From positions 124,001 to 188,000 of the forward strand of contig NZ_JAUKWQ010000001.1 of the NCBI RefSeq assembly GCF_030504645.1: a stretch of 64,000 nucleotides of DNA, given 5' to 3'. This DNA is from Rhizobium oryzicola. Its GTDB lineage: Bacteria; Pseudomonadota; Alphaproteobacteria; Rhizobiales; Rhizobiaceae. Shown one piece after another: positions 18,305-28,824 of the stretch. How positions within the stretch are numbered: position 1 is the stretch's first letter; every line of letters begins with the position of its first letter. The position numbers were made by a program, and so were the translations under genes. Below the pieces are notes generated by a model that saw nothing but the letters and a program-made list of their open reading frames with translations, did not search any database and was not told the DNA's origin.

Positions 18305-18391
18305 ATGGTTACGACCACAGTTCTGATCGCAACATTTCTGTCGGTTCTTACAGCCAGCGCCGTTGCCAGTGCCTATTGGTACAATCGCTGA
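18305..18391 (+). CDS. 28-residue single-TM small protein
   Basis: ATG at 18305 with a strong AAGGAGA site 8-9 bases upstream, 28 codons and TGA at 18389-18391, then a terminator hairpin at 18400. The translation begins MVTTTVLIATFLSVL and ends in AYWYNR, so it is a hydrophobic helix with a basic, aromatic C-terminus. That fits a small inner-membrane protein. The ribosome binding site, length and terminator support a real gene; it is too short for usual ORF calling. Function unknown. Confidence 0.6.
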   Translation: MVTTTVLIATFLSVLTASAVASAYWYNR

Positions 18392-18399
18392 CAGCAAAA

Positions 18400-18417
18400 C
18401 GCCGCCCGGAGGCGGCG
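18400..18417. terminator. Hairpin between small gene and gpmA
   Basis: CGCCGCC (18400-18406), CGGA loop, GGCGGCG (18411-18417). It serves the 28-codon gene on the plus strand and, on the minus strand (GCCGCC..GGCGTTTTGC), gpmA. The T-run is better on the minus strand. Confidence 0.6.
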
Positions 18418-18439
18418 CTGATGAGAAGAGGCAAGGCGC

Positions 18440-19075
18440 TCAGTGCGCGCCGGACATGTCGCCCAAGACTTCCTTGGAGGCGACCGTCGAGTCGGCGTTG
18501 AGCTTGTAGACCATCGGCACGCCCGTCGCGAGGTTCAGCTTCAGGATCTCTTCCTTGGAAAGGCGATCCAGAACCATGACGAGCGAACGTAGCGAATTGC
18601 CGTGAGCGGCAACCAGAACCGTCTGGCCCTTCAGCACGCGCGGCAAAATTTCCGTGAGATAATACGGCCAGACACGCGCGCCGGTATCACGCAGGGATTC
18701 GCCACCCGGAGGCGGAATGTCGTAGGAGCGGCGCCAGATATGCACCTGCTCTTCGCCCCACTTGGCGCGCGCATCATCCTTGTTGAGGCCGGAGAGATCA
18801 CCGTAATCACGCTCGTTGAGGGCGAGGTCGCGAATGGTTTCGAGGTTCGGCTGACCAACCTTTTCCAGAACGATGCGGCAGGTGTTCTGCGCCCGCTTCA
18901 GTTCGGATGTAAACGCGATGTCGAACTTGATGCCGGTGGCAGCGAGTGCCTCACCGCCAGCGGTCGCTTCCTGCACGCCGAGTTCGGTCAGATCAGGGTC
19001 CTTCCAGCCGGTGAAAAGGTTCTTCAGGTTCCAGTCGCTCTGGCCGTGGCGAACGAGGACGAGGGTTCCGCTCAT
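18440..19075 (-). CDS. gpmA: 2,3-BPG-dependent phosphoglycerate mutase
   Basis: 211 residues from the ATG at 19075 (GGAGG with 5-base spacing). The phosphohistidine motif [10 protein letters not shown] (His at about 10) and the second catalytic site [10 protein letters not shown] are present, with [10 protein letters not shown] in between. It interconverts 3- and 2-phosphoglycerate in glycolysis and gluconeogenesis. It lies 18 bases after dapB on the same strand, the usual rhizobial dapB-gpmA pair. Confidence 0.96.
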   Translation of the reverse strand: MSGTLVLVRHGQSDWNLKNLFTGWKDPDLTELGVQEATAGGEALAATGIKFDIAFTSELKRAQNTCRIVLEKVGQPNLETIRDLALNERDYGDLSGLNKDDARAKWGEEQVHIWRRSYDIPPPGGESLRDTGARVWPYYLTEILPRVLKGQTVLVAAHGNSLRSLVMVLDRLSKEEILKLNLATGVPMVYKLNADSTVASKEVLGDMSGAH

Positions 19076-19093
19076 AATTTCCTCCAAATCAAA

Positions 19094-19927
19094 TCAAGCA
19101 TTCAGCCCGAGAACGTCGAGCATCGAATAGAAACCGGGCTTCTTGTCGCGCGCCCAGAGCGCTGCGGCAACCGCGCCACGCGCGAAGATCGAGCGGTCCA
19201 GGGCACTGTGCGACAGCGTCACCAATTCGCCTTCGCCAGCGAGGATGACGGAGTGCTCGCCAACGACGGAGCCGCCGCGCAGCGTCGCAAAGCCGATCGC
19301 GCCTTGCGGACGAGCGCCGGTATGGCCATCCCGCGTGCGCACCGACTGACTCTTGAGGTCGATGCCGCGCCCCTTGGCGGCGGCTTCGCCCAACAGAAGC
19401 GCCGTGCCGGAGGGAGCATCCACCTTGTGTTTGTGGTGCATTTCCAGCACCTCGATATCCCAGTTGCTGACCGGAAGTGCCCGCGCTGCCTGCTCCGCAA
19501 GAACGCTGAGCAGGTTGACGCCCAGGCTCATATTGCCTGACTTGACGACACGCGCATGCCGACCAGCCGCTTCGATCTTGGCATTGTCCTCTTCAGAGCA
19601 TCCGGTGGTGCCGACCACATGCACGATACGCGCTTGCGCGGCCAGCCCCGCAAATTCGACAGTGCCGGCGGGCGAGGTGAAGTCGATGACGCCTTCCGCA
19701 TGCAGGAAGGCCTGCAGCGGATCATCCGTGACAGGCACGCCGATGAAGCCAGCACCGGCGATTTCGCCCGCGTCTTTGCCGATAAATGTGGAGCCTGCTC
19801 GTTCCACTGCCGCATGCAGTTTTGCGCCCGGCGTTTCCTGGATGATGCGGATCAGCGTCTGGCCCATGCGCCCGGCGGCACCCACGACCACCAGCTTCAT
19901 ATCGGTATCATTCAGGGAAGTTGGCAT
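19094..19927 (-). CDS. dapB: 4-hydroxy-tetrahydrodipicolinate reductase
   Basis: 277 residues from 19927; an internal ATG at 19900 is also possible since neither has a strong ribosome binding site. The dinucleotide loop [10 protein letters not shown] and the catalytic [16 protein letters not shown] motif are clear. It reduces 4-hydroxy-tetrahydrodipicolinate in the lysine/diaminopimelate pathway, feeding peptidoglycan synthesis. Operon with gpmA downstream; the ABC exporter gene reads in the same direction just upstream (33 bases). Confidence 0.96.
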   Translation of the reverse strand: MPTSLNDTDMKLVVVGAAGRMGQTLIRIIQETPGAKLHAAVERAGSTFIGKDAGEIAGAGFIGVPVTDDPLQAFLHAEGVIDFTSPAGTVEFAGLAAQARIVHVVGTTGCSEEDNAKIEAAGRHARVVKSGNMSLGVNLLSVLAEQAARALPVSNWDIEVLEMHHKHKVDAPSGTALLLGEAAAKGRGIDLKSQSVRTRDGHTGARPQGAIGFATLRGGSVVGEHSVILAGEGELVTLSHSALDRSIFARGAVAAALWARDKKPGFYSMLDVLGLNA

Positions 19928-19960
19928 GCGGGAAATTGGCTCCGTCTCGACAGCAGGATT

Positions 19961-21736
19961 TCAGATGGGTTTCTGAAGGTTGTTGAGGCGAGCGTAAAGC
20001 CCGTCCGGACGCTGTGCAAGGGCTTCGTGCGACCCTTCCTCCGCCACGCGGCCCTCATTCATCACGACAATCTTGTCCGCCTTGACGATGGTGGAGAGGC
20101 GGTGCGCGACAACCACGACGGTGCGTCCGCGCATGGCGGTTTCCAGCGCCTTCTGCACGGCAGCTTCCGATTCGTTGTCCAGGGCGGATGTCGCTTCGTC
20201 CAGGAGCAGGATCGGTGCGTTGCGCACCAGCGCACGGGCAATGGAAAGCCGCTGCCGCTGGCCACCTGACAGTGTCACGCCGTTTTCGCCAACCGGCGTG
20301 TCATAGCCTTGCGGCTGCGCCAGGATGAAATCATGGGCATAGGCAAGCTTTGCCGCTTCCTCCACCTCCGTGTCGGTCGCCTCCGGGCGCCCGTAGCGGA
20401 TGTTGTCGCGGATCGAGCCTTCGAAAAGGTAGGGCTGCTGCGAGACGTAAGCGAGGTGATGGCGCAGCGACGCCTTGGTGACATGCGAAATATCCTGTCC
20501 GTCGATCAGGATGCGGCCTTCCGCCGGATCGTAGAAGCGCGGCAGAAGCGAAATGATCGTCGACTTGCCGGCACCGGAAGGCCCCACAAGCGCGGTGGTC
20601 TTGCCGCCCTCGGCCATGAGATTGACGCCCTTCAGGATCTCATCACCATTGCCATAGCGGAAGCTGACATTTTCGAGCTCAATCTTGGCATCAGTAACGA
20701 CAAGATCCTTGGCATCGGCGCGTTCCCGCTGCTGCGGCTGCAGGTCCAGAAGCTCATAGATCATGCGGGCATTGACGACGGCGCGTTCCAGCTGCACCTG
20801 CAGACGGGCAAGCCGACGCGCCGGATCATAGGCCATCAGCAGCGCCGTCACGAAGGAGAAGAAGGCGCCGGGCGGAACGTTGCTGTAGATCGAGCGGAAA
20901 GCCGCATAGGCCAGTACGCTGGAAATTGCGACGCCCGCGAAGGTTTCTGTCAGCGGTGCCGTGCGCTCCGTCAGGCGTGCGATGCGGTTGGCGCGGTTTT
21001 CGGCAGCGTCGATGATGCCGTTCACCTTGCGGCTCAGCGACTGCTCCATGGTGAAGGCCTTGACGATGGCAATCCCCTGGATGGTTTCCTGCATCGCGCC
21101 GACGACATGGCTGTTGAACTCAACGGATTCCTTCGTGGCGCTGCGCAGGCGCTTCGACACGTAACGCAGCGCATAGAGAAGCGGCGGCGCGACGAAGAAC
21201 ACGATCAACGACAGTATCCAGTCCTTGCTCACCATGACCGCGATGAGAGAGATCAACGTCAGCAGGTCGCGCGCCGTGGAGGTCACGGTCAGGTTCAGGA
21301 CGTCTCTGATGCCATTGACGTTCTGGCTGATCTGGGCTGCGAGATGCGCCGAGCGCGCTTCGTTGTAAAAGCCCACCGACAGCGTCATCAAATGATCGTA
21401 AAGTCGGCGCTGATAGACGGCGACGATATTGTTGCCGATCTTGGAGAGCGTCACCGCTTCGCCATAGGAAGCGAAACCGCGGATGATGAAGGCAACCAGA
21501 ATGGAGCCGCAGATCATCCAGACGAGATCAGCCCGCTTGTTGGCGAAGGCTTCGTTCACGACCGATTCCATGATCCAGGCGGTGAACGCTGTCGAAAGTG
21601 CCACCGCGACAAGACAGGAAATGGCAATCACGTAGCCCTTGACGTGGTCACGGCCGTTTTCCGCGATGACCCGCTTCAGGACGCCGGCAACCGTGCCTGA
21701 ATCGACCTGCCGCTTCCGTTGCTTGACTGCTTCCAA
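19961..21736 (-). CDS. MsbA-like ABC exporter (TMD-NBD)
   Basis: 591 residues, a half-transporter with six predicted TM helices in residues 30-320 and a C-terminal ATPase. Walker A GPSGAGKST, signature LSGGQRQR, Walker B ILLLDEATSAL and the switch His in VVVAHRLST are all present. The layout matches MsbA-type lipid or drug exporters that act as homodimers in the inner membrane. The substrate is not determined here; lipid A flipping is one option, but another msbA copy may exist elsewhere. Confidence 0.9.
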   Translation of the reverse strand: MEAVKQRKRQVDSGTVAGVLKRVIAENGRDHVKGYVIAISCLVAVALSTAFTAWIMESVVNEAFANKRADLVWMICGSILVAFIIRGFASYGEAVTLSKIGNNIVAVYQRRLYDHLMTLSVGFYNEARSAHLAAQISQNVNGIRDVLNLTVTSTARDLLTLISLIAVMVSKDWILSLIVFFVAPPLLYALRYVSKRLRSATKESVEFNSHVVGAMQETIQGIAIVKAFTMEQSLSRKVNGIIDAAENRANRIARLTERTAPLTETFAGVAISSVLAYAAFRSIYSNVPPGAFFSFVTALLMAYDPARRLARLQVQLERAVVNARMIYELLDLQPQQRERADAKDLVVTDAKIELENVSFRYGNGDEILKGVNLMAEGGKTTALVGPSGAGKSTIISLLPRFYDPAEGRILIDGQDISHVTKASLRHHLAYVSQQPYLFEGSIRDNIRYGRPEATDTEVEEAAKLAYAHDFILAQPQGYDTPVGENGVTLSGGQRQRLSIARALVRNAPILLLDEATSALDNESEAAVQKALETAMRGRTVVVVAHRLSTIVKADKIVVMNEGRVAEEGSHEALAQRPDGLYARLNNLQKPI

Positions 21737-21858
21737 TAAGACGATCCCATATCTTGACCGGCCTCATGCCGTGCGCAGGCGGTTTAACCAGTCGCGTCGG
21801 CTTTGGCTAGCGCCGGGAACAGATTCACGTCAGCTGTTGCATTCCGGTCCTGCAGGGT

Positions 21859-22881
21859 TCACCGCTTCCAGTGACGGCCTTCTGTCGCAATGCCGTAATG
21901 GCTGGGCTTGCGGGCAAAATCGGCAAGACCCGCCAAGGCTGCCTGCGGATGGGTGACGACGAAGGTGGGGATGTGGCGCATGAGTGCCTGATGCGGTGCC
22001 TTGTCTTCAAAGGCGGCGCGAAATTCCGGTTTCTTCAACGCGGCTATGATGCGCTGGGAAATGCCACCTGCCAGGAAGACGCCGCCCTTCGACATGAAGG
22101 TCAGCGCCATGTCGCCTGCCACGCGTCCAAGATAGGTGACGAACAGGCTTATGGTCTCGGCCGCGCGGGCATCTTCACCCGTCAGGCCATGTGCGGTGAT
22201 ATCGGCGGGCTGCGCATAAAGCGGCTCCACCCCGTCCGCCGCGCAGATGGCGCGGTAGAGGTTTACGAGGCCGCGCCCGCAAAGAATCTGCTCGCCGGAA
22301 ATGCGGCCATCGAGCTTCTCCACATGCGGAAAGATCTGGTAGTCGCGCTCTGTACGGGGGCCGAGATCCACATGGCCACCTTCGCCCGGAACCGGAAACC
22401 AGGTGTCGCGTGCATGGATCAGCCCTGCTACCCCTAGGCCCGTGCCGGGGCCCAGCACGACGCGGGAGGCAATGAGCGGCTCCGTCGAAGGCCCCAGCGG
22501 CTCCCGGAATTGCTCCGGCATGGAGGCAACGGCCAGTGCCTGTGCCTCGAAATCATTGATGACGATGACATGTTCGAAGCCGGATTCGGCAATCAACTGT
22601 TTCGGGCGCACCACCCAATCGCAATTGGTCAGCGGGATCTCATCGCCTTCGATCGGCCCGGCAATCGCAAGAATCGCAGAGCGCGGACGAAGATCGGTCT
22701 TCGCCAGCACATCGGTCTGGATTGCGGCGTCGATGCTGGAGAAATCGGCCGTCTGCACGTTCGGGAACTGCTGAGGCTCGGCCACGGCGTCGGGCAGAAT
22801 CCAGAAGCGGGCATTGGTGCCGCCGATATCGCCGATGAGAATGGGGAAGGCCAGCGTCTCAGTGCCAAACGCAGATGCCAT
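21859..22881 (-). CDS. glk: Glucokinase
   Basis: 340 residues from the ATG at 22881 (GGAG 6 bases upstream); a TTG seven codons earlier is less likely. The phosphate motif [23 protein letters not shown] and [10 protein letters not shown] identify the proteobacterial ATP-dependent glucokinase family. It phosphorylates glucose to glucose 6-phosphate in the cytoplasm. It follows mgsA by 21 bases and is probably co-transcribed with it. Confidence 0.95.
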   Translation of the reverse strand: MASAFGTETLAFPILIGDIGGTNARFWILPDAVAEPQQFPNVQTADFSSIDAAIQTDVLAKTDLRPRSAILAIAGPIEGDEIPLTNCDWVVRPKQLIAESGFEHVIVINDFEAQALAVASMPEQFREPLGPSTEPLIASRVVLGPGTGLGVAGLIHARDTWFPVPGEGGHVDLGPRTERDYQIFPHVEKLDGRISGEQILCGRGLVNLYRAICAADGVEPLYAQPADITAHGLTGEDARAAETISLFVTYLGRVAGDMALTFMSKGGVFLAGGISQRIIAALKKPEFRAAFEDKAPHQALMRHIPTFVVTHPQAALAGLADFARKPSHYGIATEGRHWKR

Positions 22882-22902
22882 GGGGCGCTCCAAAAGGGTC
22901 AA

Positions 22903-23283
22903 TTACTGGAAATCGATAAGCTTTTCCGCCGTCGCGCGGTTCAGCGCCATGGGGATATCATAAACGGTGGCAAGTCGGGTAAGCGCTTTCACGTCCACAT
23001 CATGCGGCAGGGGTGTCAGCGGGTCGGTAAAGAAGATCAGCATGCTCACCTCTCCCGTCGCAATCATCGCGCCGATCTGCTGGTCGCCGCCCAGCGGGCC
23101 ACTCTTCAGCCGCGTGACATCAAGGCCAGGGGAAGCCTCCAGCACGCGACCGCCGGTGGTGCCCGTCGCCACAATGCGAAAACGAGAAAGGGCGACTTCG
23201 TGCCGTTTGGCGAATTCCGCCATCTCGGCCTTCTTCTGGTCATGCGCAATCAGCGCGATGCACGGCTTTTCCTCAGCGGACAT
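22903..23283 (-). CDS. mgsA: Methylglyoxal synthase
   Basis: 126 residues from the ATG at 23283 (GGGAGGG upstream). The motifs [32 protein letters not shown] and [21 protein letters not shown] are those of MgsA, with the catalytic Asp in GGDQQ. It converts dihydroxyacetone phosphate to methylglyoxal and phosphate, a bypass when phosphate is short. Pairing with glk suggests control of sugar influx and triose phosphate overflow. Confidence 0.96.
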   Translation of the reverse strand: MSAEEKPCIALIAHDQKKAEMAEFAKRHEVALSRFRIVATGTTGGRVLEASPGLDVTRLKSGPLGGDQQIGAMIATGEVSMLIFFTDPLTPLPHDVDVKALTRLATVYDIPMALNRATAEKLIDFQ

Positions 23284-23406
23284 GGTCCCTCCCGCTCCCA
23301 CGTAACTGCGGCGATTTCTATACCGAGTTCGCCACCCAAGGAAAGGCATGAAACCGATTTATATCGTTTTCAATGAAGATGTGCCGCATAGAACCTTGCG
23401 GAAATC

Positions 23407-24402
23407 TCATTGCATCGGCTGGTCGCCCGCTTCCTCTTCGGCACTGCTTGTCGCCTTGGAAACGGGCGTCGTGGAAACACCCTGCGCACGGGCGCCCGGT
23501 GCCGCCGGTGCCGAAAGAAGCGCGCTGCAGGCCTTGGGCATATCGGACACCATCATCGGGCGCGGCGGCTTGGGCGGTGGCGCGTTCGGGTCCTTCTTCG
23601 GCTTGGCCCAGGGTTCGGGCGTAAACCACCAGGCGAGAGATTTGTCGCAACCATCTCCTGCCGCAACCGGTGCCTGCGCCTTGCAGCTGGCCATGCCGGG
23701 CGGGCAGGTCAGGCGGATATGAAAATGCTCGTCATGGCCATACATGGGCCGCACCTTGCCCAGCACCGAACGGTCGCCCGTCCAGGTCTCGCAGAGCTTC
23801 TTCTTGATGGCGGGGTTGACGAAGATGCGTTCGACATCCGGATAGCTCGCCGCCGTCATGACAAGCTTGGCTGCCGTCTTCGACCAGCGATGCTCATCGA
23901 CCGTCAGGAACTTGCTCTTGTCCAGCATGGAGGTGAAGGGGAATGTTTCACGCTCCTGCGGGGTCAGCCGCTTCTTCGGCATGGGCGTGAACCATACGTC
24001 TACATCGAGGCCGATCTGGTGCGAGGCATGGCCTGATGACATCGGGCCGCCGCGCGGCTGAGACATATCCCCCACGAGGATACCTTCGCCCCAGCCTAGC
24101 TTGTCGGCATCATTAGAAAGACGCTTCAGCATGGCAACCGTCTGCGGCATGCCCCAATGGCGATTGCGCGACAGGCGCATCGATTGCCAGTGCGGGCCAT
24201 CATCGGCAAGTGGAACGCCGCCGGAAAGACAACCCTTGGCGTAAAATCCAACAGGCGTCGGCGCGCCCGCGCTTGGCAGGGAAACGGCGCCGAAGGCCTG
24301 CTTCGCCGGTTGATCGGCGCCAAGCGCCGCCGAGGCGACAAGCGCGCCGAGCCCGGTCAGGAATGCGAGCCGCTTGCCCGCCGAGGAGAGAATTGTTGCC
24401 AT
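23407..24402 (-). CDS. mepA: Penicillin-insensitive murein endopeptidase
   Basis: 331 residues from the ATG at 24402 (GGAAG upstream). A signal peptide covers about residues 1-26 (FLTGLGALVASAALGA). The M74/LAS metallopeptidase motifs are present: SSGHASHQIGLDVDVWF, with zinc-binding His and Asp, and GHDEHFHIRL. The C-terminal 60 residues are Pro-rich and low complexity. It cleaves D-Ala-mDAP cross-links in the periplasm. It stands alone, divergent from the peptide transporter operon. Confidence 0.93.
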   Translation of the reverse strand: MATILSSAGKRLAFLTGLGALVASAALGADQPAKQAFGAVSLPSAGAPTPVGFYAKGCLSGGVPLADDGPHWQSMRLSRNRHWGMPQTVAMLKRLSNDADKLGWGEGILVGDMSQPRGGPMSSGHASHQIGLDVDVWFTPMPKKRLTPQERETFPFTSMLDKSKFLTVDEHRWSKTAAKLVMTAASYPDVERIFVNPAIKKKLCETWTGDRSVLGKVRPMYGHDEHFHIRLTCPPGMASCKAQAPVAAGDGCDKSLAWWFTPEPWAKPKKDPNAPPPKPPRPMMVSDMPKACSALLSAPAAPGARAQGVSTTPVSKATSSAEEEAGDQPMQ

Positions 24403-24614
24403 CGACTTCCGGTTCACCTGTATGAGACGCCATTCGCCAGCGCGATTCTGTCTCGCGAATCTAGCGTGATTTGGCCCGCTGTTGAACCTCCACGGACAAT
24501 GACGGCAAGAGAATGGCAAGCCAGATAAAAGCCTTGTGAGGAGAGGCGACTGTATTTTGACGCACTTTGCCCTATGCTGCTGATGAAATGGATTTCGACA
24601 GAAAGGGGAGCTGA

Positions 24615-26444
24615 ATGCTGCGAGAGCATCTGCGCAACGGTTTGGTGATTGTTACGGCTCTGGGCGCAAGCCTTTCACCGATCACGGCAAAAGCCGAAGA
24701 GCAGGTCTGGCGGCATGCGGTCTCGGTCCTCGAAACGCCAAAACTTCCGCCGGACTTCCAAAACCTGCCTTACGTGAACCTGCAGGCGCCGAAAAAAGGA
24801 GAGCTCCGCCTTTCCGAGGAAGGCACCTTCGACAGCTTCAACCCGCTGGTGGATAAGGGCAATCCGGCAGCCGGCGTCGGGCTGATCTTCGACACGCTGA
24901 TGAAATCCTCGGAAGATGAAGTCTCTGTCTCCTATGGACTTCTCGCGGAAGCAATCTCCTATCCGGAGGACATGTCGTCCGTCTCCTTCCGTCTTCGGCC
25001 AGAAGCCAAATGGGCGGATGGCCAGCCGGTGACGCCAGAGGACGTGGTGTTCAGCTTCAACAGCGCCAAGGCCAACAGCACGCAGCTGGCAAATTACTAC
25101 CGCCATGTCACCTCGGCGGAAAAGACGGGCGAGCGTGAGGTGACCTTTAAGTTCGACGAGAAGAACAACAAGGAACTGCCGGCGATCGTTGGTGATTTCC
25201 CGATCCTGCCCAAGCACTGGTACGAGGGCAAGGATGCCAAGGGCAGCCAGCGTGACATCTCCAAATCTGGCCTCGAACCGCCGCTCGGCTCCGGCCCGTA
25301 CAAAATCGCGAGCTTTCAGGCCGGCTCCACGCTACGCTACGAATTGCGGGATGATTATTGGGGCAAGGATCTGCCGATCAATCGCGGCCAGAACAATTTC
25401 AAGGTGATCAGCTACACCTACTTCACGGATAAGGACGTGGAGTTTGAAGCCTTCCGTTCGGGCAGCGTGGATTATGCGCAGGAAAACAGCGCCAGCCGCT
25501 GGGCGACGCGTTATGACTTTGCCGCCGTCAAGGAAGGCCGCGTGATCCGCGAGGCGCTCAGCAATCCGTTCAAGGCGACAGGAATCATGCAGGCCATGGT
25601 GCCCAACATGCGCCGCGATCAGTTCAAGGATTCCCGCGTTCGCGAGGCGCTGAACTATGCGCTGGATTTTGAAACGCTCAATCGCGATCTCGCCTATGGC
25701 GGCTTGAAGCGCGTCGATAGCTTCTTCTGGGGCACGGAGCTTGCCTCTTCCGGCCTGCCGCAAGGCCGCGAACTGGAGATATTGCAGGGTCTGAAGGACA
25801 AGGTTCCGTCGCGGGTGTTTACGACGCCCTATACCAACCCTGTCGGTGGTGACGCGACCAAGGTCCGCGACAACCTGAAAACGGCTATTGGCCTTTTGAA
25901 GGAGGCCGGCTGGGACCTGAAGGGCAACCAGATGGTCAATGCCAAGACTGGCAAGCCCCTCTCTTTCGAAATTCTGGTCAATAGTCCCTCCTTCGAGCGA
26001 ACGATTTCGCCGTATATCGCCAGCATGAAGAAGATCGGTATCGACGCGCGGCTGCGCGTGGTGGATGCCTCGCAATATATCAATCGTATCCGCACATTTG
26101 ATTTCGACATGATCTGGGTTGTCTGGGCGCAGACCATGAACCCCGGTAATGAGCAGGCGACCTATTGGGGTTCTGCGGCTGCTAGCCAGAACGGCTCCAA
26201 GAATTACGCCGGCATTGCCGATCCGGCGGTCGATGAACTGGTCCGCATGGTAACCTCGGCCCCCACTCGAGAGGAACAGGTGGCTGCCATCCACGCACTC
26301 GACCGGGTGTTGCTGGCCAATAACTTTGTGGTCCCGCTCTTTTATTCGGGTGAAGCGAAGATTGCCTATTGGAACACCATCACGCATCCGGAAAGGCTGC
26401 CAACCTATGGCATCGGCTTCCCGACGATCTGGTGGGCCAAATAG
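24615..26444 (+). CDS. yejA: Family 5 extracellular solute-binding protein (YejA-type)
   Basis: 609 residues with a strong AAGGGGAG site. A signal peptide is predicted with cleavage after AKA (about residue 26). The mature part is an SBP_bac_5 protein (RLSEEGTFDSFNPL; WADGQPVTPEDVVFSF). It is the periplasmic receptor of the following ABC genes. YejA-type receptors bind peptides, including microcin C-like compounds in enterobacteria. Gene order A-B-E-F and product types support the name; the true ligand is inferred. Confidence 0.9.
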   Translation: MLREHLRNGLVIVTALGASLSPITAKAEEQVWRHAVSVLETPKLPPDFQNLPYVNLQAPKKGELRLSEEGTFDSFNPLVDKGNPAAGVGLIFDTLMKSSEDEVSVSYGLLAEAISYPEDMSSVSFRLRPEAKWADGQPVTPEDVVFSFNSAKANSTQLANYYRHVTSAEKTGEREVTFKFDEKNNKELPAIVGDFPILPKHWYEGKDAKGSQRDISKSGLEPPLGSGPYKIASFQAGSTLRYELRDDYWGKDLPINRGQNNFKVISYTYFTDKDVEFEAFRSGSVDYAQENSASRWATRYDFAAVKEGRVIREALSNPFKATGIMQAMVPNMRRDQFKDSRVREALNYALDFETLNRDLAYGGLKRVDSFFWGTELASSGLPQGRELEILQGLKDKVPSRVFTTPYTNPVGGDATKVRDNLKTAIGLLKEAGWDLKGNQMVNAKTGKPLSFEILVNSPSFERTISPYIASMKKIGIDARLRVVDASQYINRIRTFDFDMIWVVWAQTMNPGNEQATYWGSAAASQNGSKNYAGIADPAVDELVRMVTSAPTREEQVAAIHALDRVLLANNFVVPLFYSGEAKIAYWNTITHPERLPTYGIGFPTIWWAK

Positions 26445-26593
26445 GCAAGACCGGCTCAAGATCCTTGCGCCATCTATGTTTGATAGTCCAAATCAACGGA
26501 CATGCTGATTCTCGACAAGAGATCCGGAGAGAGTGACATTTTGACCAGAACCGAGATCACGGCCTCCTCCAAGGGCCAGGGCGGAGCCTGCTG

Positions 26594-27670
26594 ATGGGCG
26601 CTTATATTCTGCGTCGCCTTCTGCTCATGATCCCGACCATTGTCGGCATCATGGGGATCTCCTTCCTTGTCGTTCAGTTCGCGCCGGGCGGACCGGTCGA
26701 GCAGGTGATCTCGCAGATCCAAGGCTCCGACAACGGCGATCGGCTGGGCGGCGGCGGCGATGCCGGGCGCGGCGGCGCCGAAGAAGGGCGCTATCGCGGC
26801 GCGCAGGGGCTGGACCCGGAACTGATCAAGAAGCTCGAAAAGCAGTTCGGCTTCGACAAGCCGCCACTGACCCGCTTTCTGGAAATGATGGGCAATTACA
26901 TCCGCTTCGATTTCGGCGAGAGCTTCTTCCGCAACACGGCGGTGATCGATCTCATCAAGCAGAAGATGCCGGTCTCCATCTCGCTCGGCCTCTGGATCCT
27001 GCTCGTCTCCTACATGATCTCCATTCCGCTCGGCATCAAGAAGGCGGTCAGCGACGGCTCCACCTTCGATGTCTGGACGTCAGGCGTCATCATCATCGGC
27101 TATGCGGTGCCGAGCTTCCTGTTCGGCATCCTGCTGATCGTGCTGTTTGCAGGCGGCTCCTTCCTCGACTGGTTCCCCTTACGCGGGCTTGTCTCCGACA
27201 ATTGGAGCGAGCTTCCGTGGTGGCAGAAGATCACCGACTATTTCTGGCACCTGACGCTGCCGCTGATCGCGCTTTCGCTCTCTGCCTTTGCCACCACGAC
27301 GTTGCTGACGAAGAACTCCTTCATCGACGAGATCAAGAAGCAGTATGTCATCACCGCCCGTGCCAAGGGCTTGAGCGAGCGACGCGTGCTCTACGGCCAT
27401 GTGTTCCGCAATGCCATGCTGATCGTGATTGCCGGCTTTCCGGGCTCGTTCATCTCGGCCTTCTTCACCGGCTCGCTGCTGATTGAAAACATCTTTTCGC
27501 TGGATGGGCTGGGTCGGCTCGGCTACCTCTCGGTCGTCAACCGCGATTACCCGATCGTCTTCGGCACACTCTTTATCTTCTCGCTGATAGGCCTGTTCGT
27601 CGGCCTGATTTCGGATCTGATCTATACCTGGATCGATCCGCGCATCGATTTTGAAAAGAGGGAGGTGTGA
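26594..27670 (+). CDS. yejB: Peptide ABC transporter permease YejB
   Basis: 358 residues, an N-terminal TM helix, then a Gly-rich, low-complexity periplasmic insert (about residues 48-75), then the binding-protein-dependent permease domain with five more TM segments and the coupling EAA-type loop ([23 protein letters not shown]). It starts 149 bases after yejA with GGAG upstream. Its stop overlaps the start of yejE by one base. Confidence 0.92.
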   Translation: MGAYILRRLLLMIPTIVGIMGISFLVVQFAPGGPVEQVISQIQGSDNGDRLGGGGDAGRGGAEEGRYRGAQGLDPELIKKLEKQFGFDKPPLTRFLEMMGNYIRFDFGESFFRNTAVIDLIKQKMPVSISLGLWILLVSYMISIPLGIKKAVSDGSTFDVWTSGVIIIGYAVPSFLFGILLIVLFAGGSFLDWFPLRGLVSDNWSELPWWQKITDYFWHLTLPLIALSLSAFATTTLLTKNSFIDEIKKQYVITARAKGLSERRVLYGHVFRNAMLIVIAGFPGSFISAFFTGSLLIENIFSLDGLGRLGYLSVVNRDYPIVFGTLFIFSLIGLFVGLISDLIYTWIDPRIDFEKREV

Positions 27671-28824
27671 TGAGCCATTCCTCCACCACCACAGAGCGGC
27701 AGGATATTGCCTTGGCGCCGCCAAAGCGCCCGTGGCTTTCGCCCACCAGCCTTCGCCGTTGGCAGAACTTCAAGGCGAACCGGCGCGGCTTCTGGGCCTT
27801 CTGGATCTTTCTCGTCCTGTTTGTCCTCAGCCTCTCGGCCGAGTTCATTGCCAATGACAAGCCGATTCTCGTCTCCTACAAGGGCGAGATGCTCTATCCG
27901 GTGCTCGTCACCTATCCGGAAGAAAAGTTCGGCGGCTTTCTGGCGACCACCGATTACCGCTCGGAGTTCATCCAGCAGGAAATCAACGCCAATGGCTGGA
28001 TGATCTGGCCGCCGATCCGCTATTCCTATCAGACTGTCAACTCCAACATTCCCCATTCGGCACCGACAGCGCCCTTCTGGCTGATGCCGAAGGAGGAGCG
28101 CTGCAAGGCCTATCCGCAAGGGGATGCCGATCCGAACTGCACGCTCGGCAACCTGAACTGGCTCGGCACCGACGACCAGGCGCGTGATGTCACGGCGCGG
28201 TTGATCTATGGTTTCCGCATTTCCGTGCTGTTTGGCCTGGCGCTCACCATCTGCTCGGCCATCATCGGTGTCACGGCTGGTGCCATCCAGGGCTATTTCG
28301 GCGGCTGGACCGATCTCCTGATGCAGCGTTTCATCGAGATCTGGTCGTCCATGCCGGTTCTCTACATCCTGCTCATCATTGCAGCCATCCTGCCGCCCGG
28401 CTTCTTCGTGCTGCTCGGCATCATGCTGCTGTTCGAATGGGTGGGCTTCGTGCATGTTGTGCGCGCGGAATTCCTGCGGGCGCGCAATTTCGAATATGTG
28501 CGGGCGGCGCGTGCGCTCGGCGTCGGCAACTGGACAATCATGTTCCGCCACCTGCTTCCGAATGCCATGGTAGCGACGCTGACCTTCCTGCCCTTCATCC
28601 TGTCCGGATCGATCGCGACGCTTACCTCGCTCGATTTCCTCGGCTTCGGCATGCCGCCCGGCTCGCCGTCGCTGGGTGAAATGATCGCGCAGGGCAAGAA
28701 CAACCTTCAGGCGCCGTGGCTTGGCCTCACCGCATTTTTCACCATGTCGATCATGCTCTCGCTGCTGATCTTCATCGGGGAGGCCGTACGTGATGCCTTC
28801 GACCCCAGAAAGGCGTTCCGGTGA
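27670..28824 (+). CDS. yejE: Peptide ABC transporter permease YejE
   Basis: 384 residues from the ATG at 27670, with GGAGG at 27661-27665; it overlaps the yejB stop in TGATG. TM1 at about 40-60, a long periplasmic loop (about 62-170) and five C-terminal TM helices with the EAA loop (EYVRAARALGVGNWTIMFRHLLPNAM). It forms the membrane channel with YejB. The last bases overlap the GTG start of yejF. Confidence 0.93.
   Translation: MSHSSTTTERQDIALAPPKRPWLSPTSLRRWQNFKANRRGFWAFWIFLVLFVLSLSAEFIANDKPILVSYKGEMLYPVLVTYPEEKFGGFLATTDYRSEFIQQEINANGWMIWPPIRYSYQTVNSNIPHSAPTAPFWLMPKEERCKAYPQGDADPNCTLGNLNWLGTDDQARDVTARLIYGFRISVLFGLALTICSAIIGVTAGAIQGYFGGWTDLLMQRFIEIWSSMPVLYILLIIAAILPPGFFVLLGIMLLFEWVGFVHVVRAEFLRARNFEYVRAARALGVGNWTIMFRHLLPNAMVATLTFLPFILSGSIATLTSLDFLGFGMPPGSPSLGEMIAQGKNNLQAPWLGLTAFFTMSIMLSLLIFIGEAVRDAFDPRKAFR

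Noticed and set aside
20309-21700. 463-codon plus frame over the ABC exporter
   Set aside because: Antisense to a complete exporter; no start signal or motif.
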